The position numbers and the translations under genes are program-made. This document shows, piece after piece, positions 1 through 5,218 of a stretch of 5,330 nucleotides of DNA (the first letter of the stretch is position 1; the number at the start of each line of letters is the position of its first letter). The notes beneath the pieces were generated by a model. The model did not search any database, was not told where the DNA came from, and worked only from the letters and a program-made list of their open reading frames with translations. The DNA lies in contig JAQSYS010000149.1 in assembly GCA_029256005.1 (NCBI GenBank), positions 1-5,330 on the forward strand, given 5' to 3'. The stretch is from Sedimentibacter sp. Its GTDB lineage: Bacteria > Bacillota > Clostridia > Tissierellales > Sedimentibacteraceae.

Positions 1-186
1 AAAAATTCTGGACATATGAATTTTACAGATTTACCTGTTGTATCTCCCTTACTTTCAAGTATGCTTGGCAATGGCAATGTTGATGCCAGATATTGTATCG
101 AAACAACTAATGATAATGTACTTAAATTTTTTAATTTTTATTTAAAATCAACCGGCGAAGTAATCCCAAGAGAAAGAATTCAATAA
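1..186 (+). CDS. PAF-acetylhydrolase-like alpha/beta hydrolase, C-terminal fragment
   Basis: Only the last 61 codons lie in the window, in frame from base 1 to a TAA stop at 184-186. The fragment begins with KNSGHMNFTDL. A Gly-His followed by a N-F-T-D-L block and then a Ser-Pro pair is the pattern around the catalytic histidine of bacterial platelet-activating-factor acetylhydrolase (type II-like) and dienelactone-hydrolase-related proteins. The rest, an amphipathic stretch ending FFNFYLKSTGE, matches the final helix of the fold (usually written as FFDxYLKG). Family members hydrolyse short acyl esters using a Ser-Asp-His triad. Here only His5 of the fragment can be seen; the nucleophile and acidic residue are outside the window, so substrate and localisation cannot be judged. 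The gene is convergent with the HAD gene and ends at a shared hairpin. The fold assignment is fairly secure; the exact family is from memory of motifs. Confidence 0.7.
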   Translation, partial: KNSGHMNFTDLPVVSPLLSSMLGNGNVDARYCIETTNDNVLKFFNFYLKSTGEVIPRERIQ

Positions 187-203
187 TTATATATAATGAA
201 AGC

Positions 204-221
204 GGCTGTCCTTGGACAGCC
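204..221. terminator. Hairpin between convergent genes, probable bidirectional terminator
   Basis: The inverted repeat GGCTGTC (204-210), loop CTTG, GACAGCC (215-221) forms a 7-bp GC-rich stem. It sits 17 bases after the hydrolase stop, and its last base is the first base of the HAD gene's stop (221-223, TAG on the minus strand). The following T-tracts are weak: TATTTTAAT on the plus strand and GCTTTCATT on the minus strand. It probably serves both genes, but with less certainty than the terminator at 3886-3909. Confidence 0.6.
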
Positions 222-904
222 TATTTTAATATTTCATATAAATCACTCAATTTGTAAATTTCATATGTAGGTTTTATATCAGTTAAATTTTCAACTTTAT
301 TCAAATTAATCCAGCAAGTATCAATATTATTCTGTAAACCTCCTGCAATATCTGCAGTCAATGAATCTCCTATAATCAATGTCTTCCTTAAATTAAAATC
401 CGGGATTTTTTTAATAACTGCATCAAAATATTCCTTTGCAGGCTTTTGAAATCCAATATCTTCTGACACAAATATGTCCGTAAGAATCCCATCAAGCTTA
501 GTATCCTTTATCCTTTTTAACTGAGTCTTTGATACGCCGTTAGTTATTATATATATATTATATAATTTGCTCAAATCATTTAAAATTTCTTGTGCACCTT
601 CAATAAATTCATGCTGTAAATCCAGATAATGTCTGTATCTTTCCTCAACCCTTTCTCCATCTACTTGCTTGCCTAGCTTGTCAAACAACATGGAAAATCT
701 GTTGTTTAATACATAGTCCCGATGCAAAGTTCCTTTTTCAATTTCCTTCCACAAGGATTTGTTCAGCACAACATATTCGTCAATTACTTCCTGAACATTT
801 TCAATATTCATTTCTTCAAACAATAATGTAAGCGCAATATGTTCACCTTTTGTAAAATCTAAAATTGTATCATCTAAATCAAATAACAGTGTTGTATATT
901 TCAT
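221..904 (-). CDS. yjjG: YjjG-family HAD hydrolase (noncanonical pyrimidine nucleotidase)
   Basis: This 227-residue protein is a complete haloacid-dehalogenase-superfamily phosphatase. Motif I is DLDDT at 9-13, with Asp9 as nucleophile and Asp11 as acid/base. Motif II is TNG at 121-123, motif III is Lys154 in QKP, and motif IV is GDS at 179-181 with Asp185. Family-specific blocks match the YjjG/YfnB group: NKSLWKEIEKG at 48-58, an RF pair at 69-70, CWIN near 197-200 and PTYEIYKLSDL near the end. The length is normal (about 225-235). E. coli YjjG dephosphorylates noncanonical pyrimidine nucleoside monophosphates and is thought to clean nucleotide pools. That role is inferred here from the family. 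The cap domain lies between motifs I and II (about 15-95). It is the last gene of the desulfurase-ttcA operon, 25 bases after the ttcA stop. AAAGG at 914-918 serves as ribosome binding site. The start lies in a 14-base direct repeat. Confidence 0.87.
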   Translation of the reverse strand: MKYTTLLFDLDDTILDFTKGEHIALTLLFEEMNIENVQEVIDEYVVLNKSLWKEIEKGTLHRDYVLNNRFSMLFDKLGKQVDGERVEERYRHYLDLQHEFIEGAQEILNDLSKLYNIYIITNGVSKTQLKRIKDTKLDGILTDIFVSEDIGFQKPAKEYFDAVIKKIPDFNLRKTLIIGDSLTADIAGGLQNNIDTCWINLNKVENLTDIKPTYEIYKLSDLYEILK

Positions 905-929
905 ATATTCAAGCCTTTCATATATTCAA
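899..929. repeat. 14-base direct repeat across the HAD gene start
   Basis: TTTCATATATTCAA occurs at 899-912 and again at 916-929, separated by GCC. On the minus strand this reads TTGAATATATGAAA, GGC, TTGAATATATGAAA, so both copies contain an ATG. The second (downstream) ATG is the HAD start. The first opens a six-codon reading frame (M-K-G-L-N-I) whose TGA overlaps the HAD ATG. The first copy also supplies the AAAGG used as ribosome binding site. It looks like a short tandem duplication of the initiation region. No ribosome binding site is visible for the mini-frame. Confidence 0.75.
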
Positions 930-1757
930 TTAATTATCATAGTCATCCAGAAAACTATGTTTTTCGTCTCCTATTTTATATCCAATTATTGTTTCTAAGT
1001 TTACATTATGTATGCTTCTAAAAATATTCTGGTCTATATGAGGATTTGATGCTTTAAGCTTTTTAATAAGAGCCTTCATTTCCAGACGTTTTGAACCAAT
1101 ACCATCATCTCCTAATACACAGTTTTCAGTTAGTCGGCATGCACATTTTATAAACTGAAGCTCATTGTGTTTTTTCCAAGAAAGAATTTCTTCCTCACGG
1201 ACCTTGTACATTGGTCTTATCAGTTCCATTCCTTCATGGTTTGTGCTCTTAAGCTTAGGCATCATAGTTTTAAATTCTGCAGCATACAATGTGCTCATCA
1301 GCACCGTTTCAATGACGTCATCAAAATGATGACCTAAAGAGATTTTATTGCATCCCAACTCTTGTGCATACTTATATAGGTATCCTCTTCTCATTCTTGC
1401 ACACAGATAACAAGGTGTTTCTTCAACATTTGCAACTATATCATATATTTGTGTTTTAAACATTTTTATCGGTATATTTAAAAGCTCTGCATTTTCAATT
1501 ATAAGCTGTCGGTTAATATCATTGTATCCAGGATCCATAACCAAATATTCTGTTTCAAATTGTATATCACTGTATTTTTGAAGCTGTTGCATGCATTTTG
1601 CCATGAGAATTGAATCCTTTCCTCCTGAAATGCATACTGCTATTTTGTCACCATCTTTAATAAGTTCATATTCTTTAATAGCTGATATGAATTGAGACCA
1701 AATGGTCTTTCTGAATTTTTTTACTATACTTCTCTCTACTTCTTCATACTTTTCCAT
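930..1757 (-). CDS. ttcA: TtcA-family PP-loop ATPase (tRNA 2-thiocytidine biosynthesis)
   Basis: This 275-residue protein belongs to the N-type PP-loop ATPases that adenylate a tRNA base before thiolation. The PP-loop is SGGKDS at 44-49. CYLCARMRRG at 116-125 carries the Cys116-x2-Cys119 pair, GHHFDD is at 142-147 and RPM at 181-183. The order and wording follow E. coli TtcA closely (CSLCSRLRRG, GHHRDD, RPL). E. coli TtcA makes 2-thiocytidine at tRNA position 32 and holds an oxygen-sensitive [4Fe-4S] cluster on three cysteines. By alignment the third ligand would be Cys205 (FIKC here, IIPC in E. coli). Two further cysteines, Cys207 and Cys213, follow in a short insertion that E. coli TtcA appears to lack. 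The protein is cytoplasmic, with no signal or membrane segment. It lies 6 bases downstream of the cysteine desulfurase, the likely sulfur donor, and its ribosome binding site contains the desulfurase stop. The exact tRNA target is inferred from the family. Confidence 0.87.
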   Translation of the reverse strand: MEKYEEVERSIVKKFRKTIWSQFISAIKEYELIKDGDKIAVCISGGKDSILMAKCMQQLQKYSDIQFETEYLVMDPGYNDINRQLIIENAELLNIPIKMFKTQIYDIVANVEETPCYLCARMRRGYLYKYAQELGCNKISLGHHFDDVIETVLMSTLYAAEFKTMMPKLKSTNHEGMELIRPMYKVREEEILSWKKHNELQFIKCACRLTENCVLGDDGIGSKRLEMKALIKKLKASNPHIDQNIFRSIHNVNLETIIGYKIGDEKHSFLDDYDN

Positions 1758-1762
1758 AATAA

Positions 1763-1769
1763 CCTACTT
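1763..1769 (-). promoter_or_regulatory. ttcA ribosome binding site containing the upstream stop codon
   Basis: On the minus strand AAGTAGG lies 5 bases before the ttcA ATG (1757-1755). The TAG inside it (1766-1764) is the stop of the desulfurase gene. It is a one-mismatch Shine-Dalgarno sequence. Ribosomes terminating on the first gene sit on the initiation site of the second, which suggests translational coupling. Confidence 0.6.
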
Positions 1770-2885
1770 TACAAAATTTTTTAAACATTTATCAAATGCT
1801 TCTAAGAATAAATTTATTTCCTCTTCTTTTGTTATATAACTCAAGCTTATTCTTAAGGTTGAAAGTGCTCTTTTCCTGTCCTTTGTTAATGCATACACAG
1901 GTCTTGAAGCTGTATTTGGAGCACAACAGGCTGACTTCGTAGAAACATAAATATCATAATCCTCAAGATCCAATTTAAACTGCTCAGTATTAACTTTATT
2001 TATACTGATATTTAAAATGTATGGTACGGAATTTTCATTGCTGTTTATCTTTACATTGGGATATTTATTCAATGCAATTCTTAATTTTTCATTTAGCTTT
2101 TTAACATAATTATAATTACTTTCTAAATTTTCATAAGCTAACTCTAACGCTTTTTCTGTAGAAGCTATCATGCCCAGCGCAGGAGTTCCACTTCTGAATG
2201 ATGTAGTGCTTATACCACCATGTATAAGCGGTTCTATCAATATGTTTTCTTTTTTTATAAGTACACCGCAGCCATTTAAACCATAAAATTTATGTGGAGC
2301 AAATGTAATAAGATCTATATTTTCTAAATTTACGGGTATCTTTCCGACTGCCTGAGTGGCATCCACATGAAAAATACAGTGCTGATAATTCTTAATAATT
2401 TTTCCTATTTCATCTATTTGCTGAATTAAACCAACTTCACTGTCGACATAGCATATGGATACCAAGACTGTGTCATCTCTAATCAGTTGCTTTAAATTTT
2501 CTAAGTCTATTAAGCCATCCTGTGTTATTTCAGCATAATCTATTTCATAGCCATTATTTTGGAGATATCCTACAGTTCCATTAACTGAAGAATGTTCTAA
2601 AAATGTTGTTATTATATGTTTTCCGTATTTTTTATTATAAGCTGCTGCACCTTTAATTGCCATATTGTTTGATTCACTTGCTCCAGAAGTAAAAATAACT
2701 TCACTTTCTAATACCCCAAGTAATCTTGCTATTTTGTTTGTGCTTTCCCTTAATCGTTCTGCTGCAATTCTTCCTAATTTATGAGTTGAATTAGGATTTG
2801 CCAAAAAAACTCTCGAAACCTCACTGAATGTATTTATAACCTGCTCATCAGCAGGTGTATTTGCTGCATAATCTAAGTATATCAT
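1764..2885 (-). CDS. Cysteine desulfurase, class-V PLP aminotransferase (NifS/IscS-like)
   Basis: With the start chosen here the protein has 373 residues. It removes sulfur from L-cysteine, leaving alanine and an enzyme persulfide. MIYLDYAANTP at 1-11 is the classic N-terminus, and NPNSTH is at 30-35. TSGASESNN at 66-74 binds the cofactor phosphate. His98 (LEHSS), Asp175 and Gln178 (HVDATQ) contact PLP. Lys199 in APHKFYG is the Schiff-base lysine, and Arg345 (LRISLS) should bind the substrate carboxylate. The mobile-loop cysteine is Cys320 in STKSACC, with a second cysteine beside it and Lys317 where IscS has Gly. The ATG at 2885 is preferred over an in-frame ATG at 2936. The family N-terminus begins there, AAAGAGGTG (2890-2898) precedes it, and the promoter covers 2908-2936, so an upstream start would lie outside the transcript. 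It is the first gene of the operon, followed by ttcA, so tRNA thiolation is its likeliest purpose. No scaffold (IscU) gene is visible. Confidence 0.9.
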   Translation of the reverse strand: MIYLDYAANTPADEQVINTFSEVSRVFLANPNSTHKLGRIAAERLRESTNKIARLLGVLESEVIFTSGASESNNMAIKGAAAYNKKYGKHIITTFLEHSSVNGTVGYLQNNGYEIDYAEITQDGLIDLENLKQLIRDDTVLVSICYVDSEVGLIQQIDEIGKIIKNYQHCIFHVDATQAVGKIPVNLENIDLITFAPHKFYGLNGCGVLIKKENILIEPLIHGGISTTSFRSGTPALGMIASTEKALELAYENLESNYNYVKKLNEKLRIALNKYPNVKINSNENSVPYILNISINKVNTEQFKLDLEDYDIYVSTKSACCAPNTASRPVYALTKDRKRALSTLRISLSYITKEEEINLFLEAFDKCLKNFVK

Positions 2886-2889
2886 ATTG

Positions 2890-2898
2890 CACCTCTTT
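2890..2898 (-). promoter_or_regulatory. Ribosome binding site fixing the desulfurase start
   Basis: AAAGAGGTG on the minus strand matches eight of nine bases of the full anti-Shine-Dalgarno complement AAGGAGGTG. Its GAGG core is 6 bases from the ATG at 2885-2883. No comparable site precedes the ATG at 2936. Confidence 0.75.
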
Positions 2899-2907
2899 AT
2901 CTCTCTA

Positions 2908-2936
2908 ATTATATTAATTAACCTAACATAATACAA
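2908..2936 (-). promoter_or_regulatory. Sigma-A-type promoter of the desulfurase-ttcA-HAD operon
   Basis: On the minus strand a -35 box TTGTAT (2936-2931), a spacer of exactly 17 bases and a perfect -10 box TATAAT (2913-2908) are present. Transcription would start near 2901, giving a leader of about 15 bases that begins just before the ribosome binding site. There is no room for a riboswitch or leader hairpin. No other promoter was seen within the operon. Confidence 0.75.
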
Positions 2937-3030
2937 GTAAAAATTTCAAAGCCATTTCATAAATCCTCATGAGTTGATAGTAATGATAACTAAAAAACAT
3001 ATTGCATATTGTTATTTTTTTTGCTATCCT

Positions 3031-3049
3031 TAGTATACTATAATGTAAT
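3031..3049 (+). promoter_or_regulatory. Probable promoter -10 region of the AIM24-family gene
   Basis: TATACT (3034-3039) and TATAAT (3039-3044) overlap in an AT-rich stretch upstream of the gene, and TGTAAT follows at 3044-3049. Candidate -35 boxes are TTGTTA (3009-3014, 19 bases before TATACT) and TTGCTA (3021-3026, 17 bases before TGTAAT). None gives a textbook pair, so the precise promoter is uncertain. The perfect 10-base palindrome TAGTATACTA (3031-3040) overlaps the -10 candidates. Confidence 0.45.
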
Positions 3050-3074
3050 AATTTTACATTTATAAGGAGGGAAA

Positions 3075-3887
3075 ATGAATATAGCTCATGAAGTAGATTA
3101 CCAAATTTTTGGTGATGACATTCAGTTTGTCGAAATCGCATTGGATAACGGAGAAACAATTGTAGCTGAGCCAGGCGCTATGATGTACATGGATTCAAAC
3201 ATTGAGATGGATAGCGTATTTGGAGATGGAAGCGGAAAGGATTCACAAAAGGGATTAAAGGGCATTTTAGCAACAGCTGGCAAACGCGTTCTGACTGGAG
3301 AAAATTTATTCACTTCAACATTTACTAACAAAGGTAATGGCAAAAAAACAGTGGCTTTCGCTGCACCATATCCAGGAAAAATAATACCTGTTGAGTTGAT
3401 GGATTTTGGTGGACAACTGATTTGTCAAAGAGATTCATATTTATGTTCCGCTAAAGGAATAGAAATCAGCATAGCTTTCCAAAAGAAGGTCGGAGCAGGT
3501 TTCTTTGGCGGCGAAGGATTTATAATGCAGAAATTAGTTGGAGATGGCTTAGCATTTTTGCATGCAGGTGGAACAATAGTAAAAAAAGAACTAGCACCTG
3601 GTGAAATGCTTAAGCTAGACACTGGTTGTCTGGTTGCTTTTACAGCTGGAGTTGACTATGATGTACAATTTGCAGGAAATGTTAAAAGTGCATTATTTGG
3701 CGGAGAAGGTTTGTTTTTAGCAACCCTTAGAGGTCCAGGAACCGTGTGGCTTCAATCTTTACCATTCAGCAGAATGGCTGATAGAATTTTTTCAGCAAGC
3801 AAGAAAGCTAATGCAGGTGCATCAAGCAAAGGCGAAGGAAGTTTGTTGGGAAGTATAGGAATCGGTAATTTGTTCGGAGAAGATTAA
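3075..3887 (+). CDS. AIM24 / TIGR00266-family protein
   Basis: This 270-residue protein belongs to the AIM24 (formerly DUF124, TIGR00266) family, small beta-rich proteins found in many bacteria. Visible family signatures are AEPGAMMYMDSNIEM at 31-45, LTGENLFTSTF near 73-83, GFFGGEGFIMQKLVGDG at 142-158, and the near-terminal GTVWLQSLPFSRMADRI at 222-238. FGGEG occurs twice (144-148 and 208-212), each followed by a similar hydrophobic strand, showing the internal repeat of the fold. The C-terminus is a Gly/Ser-rich tail ending GNLFGED. There is no signal peptide or membrane helix. The biochemical function is not established. Yeast Aim24 is mitochondrial and linked to inner-membrane organisation, which should not be carried over to bacteria. 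AAGGAGGG at 3064-3071, three bases before the ATG, is a near-perfect ribosome binding site. It has its own promoter region and terminator, so it is probably monocistronic. Confidence 0.9.
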   Translation: MNIAHEVDYQIFGDDIQFVEIALDNGETIVAEPGAMMYMDSNIEMDSVFGDGSGKDSQKGLKGILATAGKRVLTGENLFTSTFTNKGNGKKTVAFAAPYPGKIIPVELMDFGGQLICQRDSYLCSAKGIEISIAFQKKVGAGFFGGEGFIMQKLVGDGLAFLHAGGTIVKKELAPGEMLKLDTGCLVAFTAGVDYDVQFAGNVKSALFGGEGLFLATLRGPGTVWLQSLPFSRMADRIFSASKKANAGASSKGEGSLLGSIGIGNLFGED

Positions 3888-3909
3888 AAAGGTGCAATGC
3901 ACCTTTTTT
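3886..3909. terminator. Strong bidirectional terminator between convergent genes
   Basis: GGTGC (3891-3895), loop AAT, GCACC (3899-3903) is flanked by A5 (3886-3890) and T6 (3904-3909), which extend the stem. Read on the plus strand it is a Rho-independent terminator with a T6 tail for the AIM24-family gene, and the A-arm begins inside that gene's TAA stop. Read on the minus strand it has a T5 tail and lies just after the kinase stop (3913-3911), so it can serve both. Confidence 0.85.
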
Positions 3910-3910
3910 A

Positions 3911-4814
3911 TTATTTATTATGAATTATTTTATCCTTATAAATATTGCAAACAGCCTTGGTAGCTGAAATATCTTCTGAAATAATATCAAAATCACTTAA
4001 ATTTTTTTGAAGCTCATTAATATATGATGTAATTACACAACAACTATTATGAAATATTCCGCCTTTAATACCTAGTAACTTTACCTTTAAATTCTTTTTT
4101 CCTGTATGCTGTGTATGTAAGCTCAGCAAGATCTCTTCCGGCATTTTCTAGTAAAGAAACAGCATAAGGGTCTCCCTCCATAGAACTTTCAACAATTATT
4201 GGAAACAAAGCTGCAATAGTTGCTTTTTCATTGTTATAGATGAAATCCATAATTTCTGAGCGCGAATAACCTCCAATTTTTGTTAGTATTTTTTTGCTGA
4301 GATTGTCAAATGGCATGTTTCTATCAATTCTGCAAATAATATTTTTAAATACACTTATTACAATATAATATCCGCTACCTTCATCACCTAAGATATGGCT
4401 CCATCCACCAACCATTTCTCCATGTCCATCTTTTTGAACATAACATGACGACCCTGTTCCTGCAATTGCAAGTATTCCATCGTTATCACCAAAATATGCC
4501 TTGCATGTCATATTTGCATCATTTAAAACTAAAGTATTAATTCCATATGTGCTTACTACATATTTCTTAATTAGTTCTGCATAATTTCCTGTTTCAACAG
4601 CTGCCATCCCTATAGAAATAAAGTCTAATTCTTCCTTGCCGAGTTCGCTTACACACTCACCTATTAGCGATATGACGTTATTAATTGTTTTATCTAAATT
4701 AACAGCAGGATTTCCAAATCCGCCTGTCGCTTGATATAAAACGTTATCCTCTAAATCATAGGCAACAATTTCAGATTTAGTGCCTCCTGCATCAATGCCA
4801 ATTAAATAATTCAT
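3911..4814 (-). pseudogene. BadF/BcrA-type ATPase (N-acetylglucosamine-kinase-like), frameshifted
   Basis: The first frame runs from the ATG at 4814 to a TAA at 4067-4065 and gives 249 residues of an ASKHA-fold kinase. The phosphate-1 loop is IDAGGTKSE at 7-15 and the catalytic aspartate is Asp99 in LNDAN. The phosphate-2 loop is AGTGSSC at 118-124 and GGWSHILGDEGSG is at 136-148. The family's C-terminal part, with the adenosine loop (GIKGGIFHNS) and the final helix (EDISATKA), is read in the +1 frame from about 4100 to the TAA at 3913-3911. The total of 904 bases is 3 x 301 + 1, so removing one base restores a 300-residue protein of normal family length. The likeliest site is the run of six A (minus strand) at 4100-4095; the shift must lie between about 4105 and 4080. 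Such enzymes phosphorylate amino sugars such as N-acetylglucosamine, but the substrate is not determinable here. The truncated product should lack nucleotide binding. The gene stands alone. AAGGTGG at 4830-4824 is the ribosome binding site. Confidence 0.8.
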
Positions 4815-4836
4815 ATGAAAACACCACCTTTATATT

Positions 4837-4864
4837 ATTATATCATAAAGGCACTAATTTTCTA
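4837..4864 (-). promoter_or_regulatory. Possible promoter of the kinase gene
   Basis: On the minus strand an extended -10 box TGATATAAT (4845-4837) follows a weak -35 TAGAAA (4864-4859) at 16 bases. The predicted start near 4830 falls at the edge of the ribosome binding site, giving a leader of only about 16 bases. That lowers confidence. Confidence 0.4.
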
Positions 4865-4885
4865 CATATTTTTAACAAATATATA

Positions 4886-4915
4886 CAAAAAGACTTTTCA
4901 ATATTGAAAAGCCTT
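4886..4915 (-). terminator. Rho-independent terminator of the ferredoxin gene
   Basis: CTTTTCAATATTGAAAAG (4894-4911) is a perfect 18-base palindrome that can fold as a 7-bp stem with an ATAT loop. On the minus strand it is followed by TCTTTTTG, a typical U-tract. It lies 40 bases after the ferredoxin stop and before the kinase promoter, so the two genes appear to be separate transcripts. A smaller AT-only hairpin (ATTGTT, ATTC, AACAAT, 4925-4940) precedes it. Confidence 0.7.
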
Positions 4916-4950
4916 TTATAAGTTATTGTTATTCAACAATATTACCGTTC

Positions 4951-5142
4951 TTATTCTTCTATGATAATCGCATCTGTCGGGCATCCATCTGCAGCTTCTC
5001 TTGCAGTATCTTCATTTTCTTCTTCAACTGGATCTTGGATTACTGTTGAAATGTCTTCATCATCTAGTTCAAATACCTCAGGGCAAACTGATACGCAAAG
5101 TCCGCAGCTTATGCATGCATCTCTATCTACTATAGCCTTCAT
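4951..5142 (-). CDS. Single-cluster [4Fe-4S] ferredoxin
   Basis: This 63-residue acidic protein is a low-potential electron carrier of the cytoplasm. Cys10-x2-Cys13-x2-Cys16 and Cys54-Pro55 are the expected four ligands of one [4Fe-4S] cluster. There is no second CxxCxxC motif, so it is not the two-cluster clostridial type. The sequence closely follows Thermotoga-type ferredoxins: DxDACIxCGxC near the start, CPEVFEL at 20-26 and DGCPTDAIIIEE at the end. Cys20 is present, but its disulfide partner in the Thermotoga protein (around residue 43) is not: that segment reads ENEDTAREAAD. The ATG at 5142 is chosen over one 7 codons upstream because AGGAGG (5154-5149) is 6 bases before it and the homologous N-terminus begins MKAIVD. 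It has its own promoter and terminator, and neither neighbour reveals its redox partner. Single-cluster ferredoxins of this type serve many enzymes in anaerobes. Confidence 0.93.
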   Translation of the reverse strand: MKAIVDRDACISCGLCVSVCPEVFELDDEDISTVIQDPVEEENEDTAREAADGCPTDAIIIEE

Positions 5143-5148
5143 TAATAT

Positions 5149-5154
5149 CCTCCT
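5149..5154 (-). promoter_or_regulatory. Ribosome binding site fixing the ferredoxin start
   Basis: A perfect AGGAGG on the minus strand lies 6 bases before the ATG at 5142-5140. It falls inside the frame that would be translated from the upstream ATG at 5163, so that longer start is unlikely. Confidence 0.85.
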
Positions 5155-5177
5155 AAAATTCAAAATTGTTTTAAATT

Positions 5178-5205
5178 ATCATACCATATTTTTGTAAATT
5201 GTCTA
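5178..5205 (-). promoter_or_regulatory. Probable promoter of the ferredoxin gene
   Basis: On the minus strand -35 TAGACA (5205-5200), a 16-base spacer and -10 TATGAT (5183-5178) are seen, with TGG directly before the -10 as an extended element. Transcription would begin near 5171, leaving a leader of about 28 bases. No terminator separates it from the upstream partial gene, so read-through is also possible. Confidence 0.6.
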
Positions 5206-5218
5206 TGGTTATTTTGTT

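Noticed and set aside
2886..3074. Riboswitch, T-box or small RNA in the divergent intergenic region
   Set aside because: The minus-strand leader is only about 15 bases. The plus-strand leader is also short. The remaining AT-rich sequence shows only an 8-base palindrome (CTCATGAG, 2966-2973) and no stable fold.
2923..3159. Minus-strand open frame of 78 codons across the divergent intergenic region
   Set aside because: It overlaps the start of the AIM24-family gene and the promoter regions, has no ribosome binding site, and its Phe/Leu/His/Tyr-rich composition resembles no protein family.
3122..3343. Minus-strand open frame opposite the AIM24-family gene
   Set aside because: It is antisense to a well-supported gene, is rich in Pro and Ser as expected for a shadow frame, and has no initiation signal.
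3425..3622. Second minus-strand open frame opposite the AIM24-family gene
   Set aside because: It is an antisense shadow of the conserved GGEG region; its Pro-rich content mirrors the Gly codons of the real gene.
4090..4100. Programmed -1 frameshift at the A6 run of the kinase
   Set aside because: A -1 shift there reaches a TAA within a few codons and does not enter the frame that encodes the missing domain. No stimulatory hairpin or internal Shine-Dalgarno element is evident.
3911..4144. Independent 77-codon gene downstream of the kinase
   Set aside because: Its first dozen or so residues are an out-of-frame reading of the kinase and match nothing. The remainder is the kinase family's own C-terminal domain, so it is the second half of one frameshifted gene.
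4961..5197. Plus-strand open frame opposite the ferredoxin
   Set aside because: It is Ser-rich and antisense to the ferredoxin cysteine and acidic codons, without a ribosome binding site.
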